From Aquatica leii (taxonomy: Eukaryota; Arthropoda; Insecta; Coleoptera; Lampyridae), in the NCBI GenBank assembly GCA_035610365.1, contig CM069432.1, positions 181,893,027 through 181,957,026 on the forward strand: DNA of 64,000 bases, written 5' to 3'. Below, in pieces: positions 22,927 to 33,300 of the stretch (position 1 is the stretch's first letter; the number at the start of each line of letters is the position of its first letter). The notes beneath the pieces are model-generated. The model was not told the origin of the DNA. It searched no databases and worked only from the letters and a program-made list of their open reading frames with translations. A program made the translations under genes and the position numbers.

Positions 22927-23014
22927 GGTATCACATTCAGAAGTAAAATGTATTCAATATTTTTCGTGACTAATACCCTAGATGGTAAGGTCAAAAAAAA
23001 AAATTAATTTAAAA

Positions 23015-23030
23015 TGTAAAGTCAAAAAAA
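23015..23030 (-). repeat. YR unit 1 right 16-bp inverted repeat
   Basis: TGTAAAGTCAAAAAAA, the perfect complement of 16240-16255. Without the LINE it lies 149 bp upstream of the YR1 ATG; the matching distance in YR unit 2 is 140 bp. The A run merges with the start of the hairpin. Confidence 0.8.
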
Positions 23031-23135
23031 TAGTATATTACACACGTTACATAAGAGGCTATTATTGCATTAGTACAATTACTACTCATGCCATAATAGC
23101 CTTTCTTATGCAACTCGTATAATAATATACTATTA
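23029..23135 (+). repeat. YR unit 1 end hairpin
   Basis: AATAGTATATTA at the start pairs with TAATATACTATT at the end. Inside, CATAAGA..GGCTATTAT pairs with ATAATAGCC..TCTTATG, and a further GCAT.TAGTA-CAAT-TACTA..ATGC stem closes on a 4-nt loop. The whole 107 nt folds back with only small bulges. A hairpin of different stem sequence but the same ends stands at the same place in YR unit 2. Confidence 0.8.
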
Positions 23136-25619
23136 AGCCGCCATATGACTTTTTTTGTTTATTCTACTGCTTCTGTTTCTCGCGTTTTTGGTTTTTCAAG
23201 TTTTCTATTCCAATCGTTGGAACGGGAGTCATACTCGTTTTTCTCTTGATTTAGAGCGGTTACTTTGATTTTTTTCTGTTTCTCCTTTTTTCTGGTTACT
23301 AGAAAAGTTACCTTTCTTTTTGTTTAAGCATTGATTTTTTTCTCTTTTGATTTAATTACAATCATTCTTTTTTCTTTGTATGTTAGTTATTCTCTTGCTT
23401 TAGCTGGCTATTTGTTTCGTTGTGTTGGTCATGAAATTAAGACTTTTGGATAATTTAGGTCACTTTTAAGACACTTTTTGTGGAATTTTTTTGCAAAGAT
23501 ATTCTAATTGGTGTTGAACTTTAAATTTTATTCTGATATTTCGCTGTGGTGATCGATGACTAGCGAAGGTTCGATTAGCAATTAATTTTAAACTTTATTT
23601 GCGAGTTGAAGATAAATGTTCTATTGTTACACGTTTTATTTGATAGTAGTTCTAAGCTTACATCTATTTTCTATACCTTCTCTCTTCACTTGGTTTACTT
23701 TAAAGTACCTTTTATAACGTTAAGACTCATGTTAACGAGTATATCTACTTTTTGTAGGTTAGTTTTTTTAAAAATTTGTAGTTACGTTTTAAGCGACTTT
23801 TGAACACATCCTTTTTTTTTTTTTGGTTAAATTTTGTTCTGTTTGAGTTGGTTTTATATCTCATATTGTTTAGCTTTATTTTAAATTTTAATTTTATAAC
23901 GTTTATTTTGTGATACATATTATTTCCTATTACGTTACTTTTGATTTGAATTGTTTTTCCATATTGTGCCTATGCGACATCTGTAAATGTAGAAAATGTC
24001 ACTTGATCATACGACAACGTTTTCAGTTTCTAGCTTTATTTCTACATTGTGACGTACTCATGTTTATCTCGTATATTGAACAGATGATTTTAACAATGAA
24101 TTGATGTATATTGGAAATTGCAGAATTAATATTTGGTAAGCTTTTTTTATATACTAATAGTCAGCCAGCCTAATAAAAAATTTGCGTTCTTTAGTAAGTA
24201 ATTACCGTTGTTACAAAAGCACTTTTTTTACGAATACTACTGTTACGATGATTTGTAACTTAAAGACTAACTCAGCTGAATCGGCAAGCGGTTCGCAGGT
24301 CTCGATGTGCTCATTACAACGTAAGATTAAAAAAGCGCCAAAAAGGTTAGAAACTAGCATGGTAGACACCGTTCAAATATATCCAATGTTAAAATAGAAT
24401 TAATGAAAAAACACTGGTTATAACGACAGATATATTTATTACTAACAATGAGAGAACAAGAGGTTAAAAAACTGTAAGCAAGTCAGAATTACATGTAAAG
24501 TAACAAAGAATATGGTTTTATAAATATCACAGTTGTAGCGTTGATACAAGTCTTGGAGGGCAGGAAACACTCCACACAAACAGTTTTCATAGTAGAACAG
24601 AAAAAAATCAGGTAATATGTAATCTCAAAATAAAACGTTGATTTAATGTAAAACTAGCAAATTGCATTTAGTGTAAGTTGAAACCGTACAATAAAAATCT
24701 GCGTGCGTTAATTGTAATAATATTTATATCTAATTTGCTCGTATTTTACGTTTGACAAACACACAAATTAATAGCAAAAGAGATATTTGTGATTATCCAA
24801 GACATGCGAATAGCTTTTCATGCTTCAATCATCTCCGAAAATCGATAAATAAAAATTAAATGTAAAATCGTCACTTATAAGTTGCTTATCGACAAACAAT
24901 AACTTGTCGCAATCAAATTAATTCGTCAAGCATCCGAGTAGTTTTTACTATTCCTATCGCAAGTGTGCCTCCAAGGTTTTTCGTACATCACATGAAACAT
25001 TACATCGACTTATTTCCAGTTTATGTTTCGGAAGTAGTATAATTAACCAATAGCCGCCTTTAAAACGTGCTTTTAGTTATAGCTTTCCAGCGTAAGCTAA
25101 TGGAGTGACATGAATCACTTAAAATTGACCCAACACTTAGCGGTATTCCAAATTGCTATTACAAGTACGGGAAAATTAAACTAAACTACAAGAATATGAA
25201 TCAATGCTTACCCAGGAAGGTTTTCAGAAAAACAACAAAAATACTACACCCATTTATAACATAGATGAGTGTTAAAATGTAGAAGTGAAAACTTTGCTAG
25301 CCACTTACCTTACATATATGCGAAGCGGACCACAATCACGAGAAAAATAGTTTTTCATTTCCGAAAAATGCTGTCAAGAAGAAACCACTTCACAGCGCAT
25401 GGGTCTGAATGTAGAGAAAAATGGCCAAAACTTATACGATAGGAAAATCACACTAAAACACTATTAACATAACATTATGAAATATATTAATTCTGAATTA
25501 AATAGTGATATGCTAATCACAAAACTTGTAGCAGTATGACATAAAAAAAGAAATTCTATTAGTATGATATACCACTTTATACAAAAATTTGAAAGTTGTG
25601 GCGTTTGGCAACAATGGTT
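23136..25619. other. T-rich then AT-rich region, no gene recognised
   Basis: 23160-24180 is strongly T-rich on the plus strand with many TTT/CTT runs; the rest is ordinary AT-rich DNA. If the Gypsy copy downstream has a 5' LTR it should lie just before 25600, but no matching repeat was seen. Short open frames here have no recognisable domain. Confidence 0.5.
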
Positions 25620-25729
25620 GAACTAGAGAACGAAATTGAAGCGGCGTTCGCGCTAACTAGAGTAATGAGTCAGTAGTGTTCAAGCAAGGGTTGAAGACGC
25701 AACAATAAATGCGACAAAACATGGCGAAC

Positions 25730-26400
25730 GACAACGTTTGCACAAATTGAAGAACAATTTATATTAAACGGAGTGGCCAATGATACAAAAAATATTATTT
25801 AGTAACCAGTACATAATTCGCGTTACGTACCTGAGGTTCTAGACATAAAAGTAACACCCACCGTTAAAAATAAATATTAAAAAAATTAAGCGTAAATTAA
25901 TAGATCTTTTGGCTACATCACAAGTACGTAATTTTTACGTCATCTACGTGGACTCGCTCGTAACACCATGCCAAGCGATTTGCTTTGTATGATTTGGAAC
26001 AGTCGGTTATTAGTGTACAGACAAGCAATTTTTGTAACTGTCGCAACGCAACCGCTAGACGATGCTGTAAGATTAATTTATCAAGTATTCGAAACGTGGT
26101 CAAAAGAATCAATTGCGGCATGTAATGTTTCTACGCCAATACCGCAAATGTAAAACGATAGTACAACAGGTGACGACGCAGGCGGAAATTGTTTCGATGT
26201 TAGCACCATTTCTCTATAATTAACAGCAATATCATCCCAGTTAAAACGGTTAGAACAAAATAGCCGTTCAACAATTTGCAACAAATTTTACGGCAGTCGA
26301 AAGCGTTATAGCTTATAAAGCCAACCACGTGTGAATAACCCCAAATTTGTGTTTCTATCACAATAGATTTAGAGATAAGCCTTGCAACTGTAAAGATCCA
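25730..26400 (+). pseudogene. Gypsy 1 gag
   Basis: Fragments in shifting frames give FAQIEEQFILNGVANDTKN, FLRHLRGLARNTMPSDLLC and IWNSRLLVYRQAIFVTV, a typical Gypsy capsid region. The end has CFYHNRFRDKPCNCKDPCN, the Cys/His stretch where capsid-nucleocapsid meets protease in this group. The product would coat the element's RNA. It is heavily mutated. Confidence 0.65.
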
Positions 26401-26429
26401 TGCAACTAAAAAAAACAGTCCCGCCTTTT

Positions 26430-27935
26430 TGCTAGGGATAACACTGATAATGTAAGATATTTAGTGAACACTGGTGCTGATGTTTTCGTATTCTCGAAAA
26501 AAATTCTACATTGCCCGGTTACAAAAACAAGCTTTTATTTAAGTGCAGTAAACGGTGCAAAGTTTTGTGCATATAGTTTAGTAAGTAAGTGCATAAACTT
26601 ATCTTCAAGACGCGCGTTTGTGTGAAATTTTTTAATAGCACATATTGGTCATGCTATTATTGATGGCGATTTTCTTGCTTATTATGGCACAGAAATAGTA
26701 GGTGAGTTGACACGGCAAACTTAGTTAGTGCAGGTGAAGTGTGTACCATTAACATAGCTTCTATAAGGACTTATATGGACGAGACCACCGACGTGTACCT
26801 TAAACTTTTACATAAGTAACCCAAATTTGTTACACTTACTTCTTCTTGTAATTTGGTACATTATATCTGTACAATACCAGGACTAACAATTTGCAGTTAT
26901 CCACAAAGACTTGCTCCGGTTAAATATAGAGCAGTAAAAATTAAGTACGACAATTTACTTCGTGCTGGTATCGTTCGGCAGTTTTCAAGAGGCTGGAGCT
27001 CACTAATACAACAAAAAAAAAAGAAAAAAACTACAGAACATCAAAAGCACGCAATATACCAGACAAACATTATGTAAGACACATAAAAGATTTTTCTTAT
27101 CTATTACATGGAAAAACAATTTTTTTGGTTATTGATTTGGCAAAAAGATAACACCAAATGCATACAACAAGTGAAGATGTGAAGGAAACAGCAATCGGTA
27201 CTCAATTCAAATTATTCGAATATTTGTTTATATCATTCGGTTTGAGAAACGCTGCACAATTTTTTTAACGTTTTATCTGTGAGATAACTAACGGCATCAA
27301 TTTTTATTTTTCTTATATCGACGCCACAATTATATTTACGGAGAATCAAAAGCAATACCTAGAACATTTACCTACTCTTCGAACGGTTCGCAAAATATGG
27401 AGTCATAATAAAACCTTAAAAGTATGACCTATTTACTGTTAACTTCCTTACACAATAACATCAAAAACTATACAACCATCACAAAAGAAACTTGAAGTAA
27501 TCCGTGAATACTCTTGACCGCAGACTGTTAAAGACGTTTGCAGATTTTTGGGTATGCTAAACTTTTATAGACGGTTTATGCCACAAGCTGCATATAAGCT
27601 AATACCCTTAACAGACTTGCTGAAGGACCCTAAAAACAACACAAATAAAATCCTTTATCAAACGCAGTCGATGCATCGGACAAAGCAATTAGTGCAAAAT
27701 TACAACATGTAGCAAAATAAATCTGGAAACCATTAGCATTTTATTCGCAGAAATTAAACTCAGCTTAATGCAAATACAGTACCTACAATTGAAAACTTTT
27801 TGCCGCCTATGCTAATGTGAAGCGTTTCTGACACAGCACTGAGGACAAGGACTTTTCAAATTTGCGTTTCAACAAGCCGGATAAAGCATCACCAAGACAA
27901 CTTCGATATCTTGATATGATATCTCAATTTACAAC
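26430..27935 (+). pseudogene. Gypsy 1 protease, RT and RNase H
   Basis: At about 26440-26500 RDNTDNVRYLVNTGADVFVF is the aspartic protease site (LVDTGAD with D changed to N). RT pieces follow: YPQRLAPVKYRAVKIKYDNL and LRAGIVRQFSRGWSSL (26890-27005), a DLAK block near 27140 and YIDATIIF near 27320, where the YIDD box has lost its last D. KFLGMLNFYRRFMPQA-type connection sequence is at about 27545-27590. RNase H gives ASDKAISAKLQH and the PDKASPRQLRYLDMISQFTT end at 27880-27930. Both protease and RT active sites are mutated. Confidence 0.7.
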
Positions 27936-30003
27936 CGATCAGTGGTGGCTCGTGAGGTCGTGCCTAGCGTGGGCTAGATTTTTCAAAATGTTTGTAGGTA
28001 ATGTGAACGTTTTCAAATATTATAAGCATTATGTAGGTAACTACCAAAATTTATTGGAGTTAACAAATAAATTCCTTTGAGCAATGTATATGGCGTTCCA
28101 AATTTGGACTTGGTCTTCTGCGAGATTTTATTTCAACTTTTACTTGGCTTAGTCTTTATTGATTTATCGAGAGAAAACTAATGCTAATGATTGTGTTTGA
28201 TACGAGATCTTTAGTCGTGTCGATTTTTTCTTGACAGGAAAGATGTTTATCTTTACATTTAATATAGAAAATCGTTTCTAGAGAGGATTCTGGTTTACAA
28301 TTTAATATTTGTTTTAAAACTATCTTTAAGTTACTCACAATTTATGTATGTACATAATACATTTGTGTATTTTTAATAGTGAATACAAAAATAATAAACA
28401 CAAATACTTTTTAACTGTTTGTTTAAAGTTTTTTTTTGACATAGGTATATTGTACTAAATAAATTAAATTTTGCATTTTGCAACGTAAAAATTTGGAGTT
28501 TGAAATATATTTGTCCTGGCTTCGTGATTTTACAAATGGCAACCGGAAAATGCATTTTTTTTAATAATTGGAAAATTTAGCATTTCGCCAATAAAACAAT
28601 AATAATTGCGTTTTTTCTTAATTTACTACTTTCAATTGGAAACCACGCATTAACATTAACAATAAACGTAAAATAATATTATTTGAATATGTGCAGACGT
28701 TCAAAACTACTACTATCATTTAGTATGTTCGCATGTTAAAACTGCATATAAAATCCCATTGCCTCAGATAATTGTAGCTCGAACATAAAGAATAACTTAT
28801 TTAATATAAGTTGCTTTGAATGACGACCATATTACATTAATGTTTTAGAGCAATAAAGAGTATATGATACTCATATCTTATAAATATGTTCAAATATTTT
28901 AATTTATAATCATTTGTCAGTTTTTTTTTTGTTTTAATAAACATCAGGAAGGCTTTTTAAAAATAAAAGCTTGACTTGAGTTTATGTTTGCGGATACATG
29001 GTTTTCAAACTTTTTCAAGTTTTCAAGCCTTTTTAAACTTTTTATTGCTCCTTCCGCAAACGTACTGCCACAATGTAAACAATATCAACAATTACCCAAC
29101 TGTTAGCATAGGTTACATAACTTTAAACTGAAGTGAAGAGACAACACGTGCCTGTACGTGGGAGCTATAAAAATATTTACTTATTTATCTGATTATGAAG
29201 TTGATAATAAGAAATACACAATAAACATTTTATGATTATAACAATACTAAATTTATTCACGTATGGTAGGCAGGGTAATAGGCGCATAGTAATGCTTTTA
29301 CAGAGTATTCACGATGGAAGGTTTAAATGTGTACAGTTGATGACGCCTTTCCGTTTGACTTGACTTTTGTTCTCTAGTGTACAGCGTGTTTCTGGGTCTA
29401 AAGTGATATTTGCAATTAAAGTTTTCAGATCGGTTTTGTCTACTTAATAAGTGAAGATTGACTTTTGATTTTAACCGTGTGTTAAATGCATGAATTATGT
29501 TTCTCTTTAATTATCCGTCATTCACAAAATAAATTGTTAGTAAAATAATTACAGCAAGTACCAGTTTTTGTTTCTTCGTATTTACACTGAACTAACTTAA
29601 CAACATGTCCTTGTGTGTACTTGATTGTGCTTATTTGCGGTTGTAAACAAAACAAAATTTCAGCTAAATAAACAAAAAACGTTGCAATCTAATAAATCAA
29701 AATTATAAATTTAGCTTTCTTAGAACTCAGTTCAACAACTTGCTTAATTTTTGTTTTGATTTCTCCAGTTGACGCTGTTTGCTAAAGTGATTTGTGTAAA
29801 TTGGTTTGAATAAACTTTATTTTGTGACAAAAATTTTACATCAACATAATAATATTTTAATGAGTTTGAAAGCTTGGTAAAAGCTTGAGCGTCTAAGCTT
29901 GGCTTGGCTAATATTGAACTTAGCTTAAGTATTTAAAAACTTGGCTTGATTTCAAACCAAGCTTTTAAAAACCACGTCAAGCCTGTGAATCCCTAGTTAC
30001 ACA
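27936..30003. other. Non-coding insertion inside Gypsy 1
   Basis: It begins just after RNase H coding with CAGTGGTGGCTCGTG, which looks like a hAT-type end, but no matching opposite end was found. The last 120 bp before 29991 are crowded with AAGCTTGG/CCAAGCTT motifs and end in a CTGTGAATCCCTAG-like terminus. A related AAGCTTGA-bearing stretch at 28950-29045 lies in inverted orientation. It probably contains at least one old non-autonomous DNA element. No open frame of interest. Confidence 0.4.
28486..28651 (+). repeat. Dispersed repeat, copy a
   Basis: Shares long blocks with 40808-40985, for example TGTGATTTTACAAATGGCA/CGTGATTTTACAAATGGCA and CTTTAATTTACTACTTTCAA/CTTAATTTACTACTTTCAAT, in the same orientation. 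An old interspersed repeat of unknown class. Confidence 0.6.
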
Positions 30004-30380
30004 CGATGGGTTGAAGTTATACTGCTACCAAACATTAAAACACATAGTAGCAAAAGCATTTTTATATAATTGGCGTATCGCTTTGCACTACAACAGATTG
30101 TGGTAGATAATTCAAGTGCCTGTGCCTAGTAGAAATAATGCAACGACAACTCAAATCAGCAATTACATGGTACAACAGTTCAAATTGGGTCGATGCAATT
30201 TCAACCGTTCTATTAGACATTCACACAAAGATCTTAAAACAACAAGTGTGGAGTTAGCCAATGTCAAACACTACGCTTATCAGGTCAATTCTTTGAACCA
30301 CAGCTTGAAAAGTTGCCCGCGGAAAAATTTCAACAATATGCTAGCAATTTCTACAATACTACTACAAAGTATTTGACACA
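30004..30380 (+). pseudogene. Gypsy 1 integrase fragment
   Basis: The reading begins RWVEVILLPNIKTHS, matching the FxRWPEAIPLPNI block inside the Gypsy integrase core. It then gives AFLYNWRIA and, with shifts, DLKTTSVELANV (usually EDLxxTSAELVYG) and FFEPQLEKLPAEKF near 30290-30340. This is the middle and end of the integrase that followed the RNase H at 27935 before the insertion. The catalytic residues are not all readable. Confidence 0.65.
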
Positions 30381-33300
30381 AAATTGCGCTTACATTTTTC
30401 TCTTCACTTAATTTACTGCTGTCAGTTGGATAGAAGATTATTTGATAATTTTCTATGTTTTTGTTTACGATGTGCCGTAGTGAAAGTAAGTCGTCTCAGC
30501 ATTGCTTAGAGTTAAGGTACTTATCACCGTATTCAATTTTAATTTCATGTACATAAAAAGAAGCAAAAATTGATCATGATCGTATACTGTTTATCAGTTT
30601 ATAATTTTTAGAAGAGATCCCAATAAATAAAGTATAAAAGAAAAATGATTGTAGAGCTTTCTTTCTCTTTTATTATTAACGCACAATATTGTACATGAGA
30701 AAGGAAACCTGCTTCATAATCTGGCGCACATAAAAAATTAATTCTGTTCCCAACTATGATGTCATATTTAAACACTTTTATAGCTTTACTAATAATACCA
30801 GAATAAAATTTATTCCGAGAATAACCTTGGAATAATGAAAACCATTACTAATAAACTTAGAAGATAAAGGAACGCAGTTAACTATGGAATACAGAGAGAA
30901 TAAGTTATATGTCATTTATTATTTCTACAACGACCCTAGTTTAGATTGAGAATAAATAAAAATCTAATATTAGTTTAACTGCCAAAATGGCATTAAACAG
31001 TATTCAAACAATACGAGAACTAGGAAAATTAGAAATAATTCATATTATAGATCGATCCTAGCGCATTTTTTTTTAATCTAGTAAATTTAAATATTTATAC
31101 AAATGTAAATTTCGTTAGAAACGCCTTTTTAGGAATACCGATGTTTATTTCTTAGAACGCTAATTACAAGATCGGCTAACTATGAGTAACATAGGAACCG
31201 CTATTTTATTGCATTTGCAGTCCAATGATTCTTTTAATACTATTTTTTAAAATTCAAGATGATACTACCTTCAGATATTTATAAAATAAGACCAAGGCCA
31301 AGACTCAAGGTTGCAAGACAAAGACTGGATGCAAAACTAACTCTGCAAGATATCGGCAAAAACAAGACTATCTTGCAAGATAGATTAATTATCGTTTTTT
31401 TATTTATCCTACATACAAAAAAAAAATTGTTTTCCCAAAGAAATTATTGTATGTATACGTAAAAGTAAACATTTTTTTAACAAAGGGTTGTTTTGACTTT
31501 AGTAAAATGATGTTTGTTTGAAAAATAAAATTATAACAAATAAGTAAACATATTTTTTTGTCACATGTGAATAGAAACCATATAGGTAGATAGCTACCAA
31601 TAAAACATCATTCTCATCGATTCATAAAGTGTTGAAAGCCGCTGTTACAAATTTTAGCTTATTTGAATTAATTTAATATTTTTTTGAGTTCATCGAATAT
31701 AAACTCTTCACATATTTATGATCTAATAAAAGTACATACAAGTAATAAAATAACTAATAAAATAACAACTTGTCGGAAAGTTCCAAAGGAACGGCGCCTG
31801 TAATACTTATGCAAACCCCTCAAACATGCCGAGGCGTTCTTCTTTTTTGAAAACAACTGAATTATCAAAACTTTAAAGTACATTTATTATAAAATACAAT
31901 GGACGCATTGCAAATGCAATAGTGCTTTTGATTTAATATTTGTTAAAAAAAATGTCGATCCTTTAGCACATTTCAATAAGTTTGTACCTTCACAAATATT
32001 TAATTTAAATTAAATCTTGTTAGATCGTTGACATCTGAAATTAAAAATAAATTAACTTAATAGTCTGTATCATCGTTCTTATTGCAGGTTTAGTAGATTA
32101 ATAAAAAATAAAAAATTCTGTCTAATCCACATGTGTTTTTAATAATAAAAATTATAAGCAATGTATGTTTCCACTTCTTTAATACTTAAGCTATTTACAG
32201 ATATTTACAGATGGAGTTGTACTTGTAGATGGCTTAAGTATTAAAAAAATCGAAACATGTCGTGTCTATTTATTATAATTTATGTTGGCTATACAAAAAT
32301 TTTTAATTTTTATTAAAGTAACTTAATTTCTCGTTATTAATCAAATATATATTTTTATAGTTTTCATGTTATGTTGTTGACTAAAACAATTTATTCTAAA
32401 CTTGGGATTAATTTACTGCTTTTTATTTTTCTTCTCTCTATACATCGCCAATTGTTTAATTTTATAATCGAGTGCGAGGTGACGATCAAAAGGGGACGTT
32501 GCTTTGTAGTAAATTTGGTGTACTTACAGAACAAGTATTCCAACGTTACACTGTCTTTATTAGTACAAACAATATTCTAACGGTATGCTGAGAATAAATA
32601 TTCTTGATATAAATATAGAATAAACCAAGGATACGTGTTGTTTATTAGTTAGAATTAGAGTGAGTAGTAAAAAATTCTAATTTAAGAAGCATTTGTGTGT
32701 TGATGATGACTTTAGAGCTTTTAGTCTCGATTTATAAAAAGTACCTGATGGTTCTCTATGGTTTTATGATGAATTCAATTGAAATATTTAATATGTTTGT
32801 TAATAAAAAACTTTCACCAGAATTTTCTTGGTTTTAAAACGACCCACGAGAAATAAGAAATGATGTGTTTATATTGATCTGTTATTCATACAAAGTAGTA
32901 TATAATTCATAGCTTTTGCTTAATCTGTCAAACTTGTGAGTATTAGAAAGAGAAAACGTCACGTACTTGTAATAGCAGAACAGTTTCGATTTTAGCGATC
33001 CAATGAGAAAGTTGTAGTGGTACGCTAAAATATAATTACGTAGATGTAAAATTGTAAATGTGTTTATTTTGATATAAAAAAAGGCAATATTGTATAGAAT
33101 ATTGTATGAAGAGGAAGCTGAAACGGAAACAGAATAAGATAACATATGTAGCGGTTGGTAATATTAATACAATTTTTCGATTTAATATGAAGTTGTCGTT
33201 GTTTGTTTATTAACGTTCAACATTTTTATAAAAAAAAATTTGTAAGCTATTACAGATCTCAAAATAAACTCAATGTATTTGTATGTGTTTAGTTATGAAC

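Larger units (their letters stand above)
17768..23001 (+). mobile_element. I-clade LINE with two ORFs, nearly full length
   Basis: The element has a short 5' UTR, ORF1 with zinc knuckles, ORF2 with endonuclease, RT, RNase H and a CCHC motif, a 65-bp 3' UTR and an A-rich tail. AATTAATTTAA is present at 17757-17767 and 23002-23012 and is a plausible 11-bp target duplication, although the sequence is low in complexity. The RNase H domain and overall order fit the I clade. The copy has only a handful of disabling changes, so it is fairly young, and it is younger than the YR unit it interrupts. Confidence 0.8.
16108..23135 (-). mobile_element. YR unit 1: tyrosine-recombinase mobile unit, split by an I-clade LINE
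   Basis: The unit consists of a 16-bp left inverted repeat (16240-16255), a minus-strand tyrosine-recombinase gene (16472-17620), a perfect 16-bp right inverted repeat (23015-23030) and a long hairpin (23029-23135). The LINE at 17768-23001 is a later insertion with an 11-bp target duplication. Without it the repeat-to-repeat length is 1,546 bp. YR unit 2 (49600-53314) has the same architecture with nearly identical spacings. AATATACTATTA occurs at 16108-16119 and again at the outer hairpin end (23124-23135), so it may mark both outer ends as a short direct repeat. Cryptons are the closest known group, but inverted repeats and an end hairpin are not part of their usual description. Confidence 0.65.
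25620..30380 (+). mobile_element. Gypsy retrotransposon 1, decayed and split
   Basis: Plus-strand gag, protease, RT, RNase H and integrase remnants lie in standard Gypsy order. RNase H coding stops at about 27935 in the middle of FTTD. Integrase coding resumes at 30004, so about 2.07 kb between them is inserted or rearranged. The sequence resembles the K02A2.6-like Gypsy group common in arthropods. No LTR pair was identified. Stops and shifts are dense. Confidence 0.7.

Noticed and set aside
27936-30003. Complete hAT element starting CAGTGGTGGCTCGTG
   Set aside because: No complementary end and no 8-bp duplication could be found.
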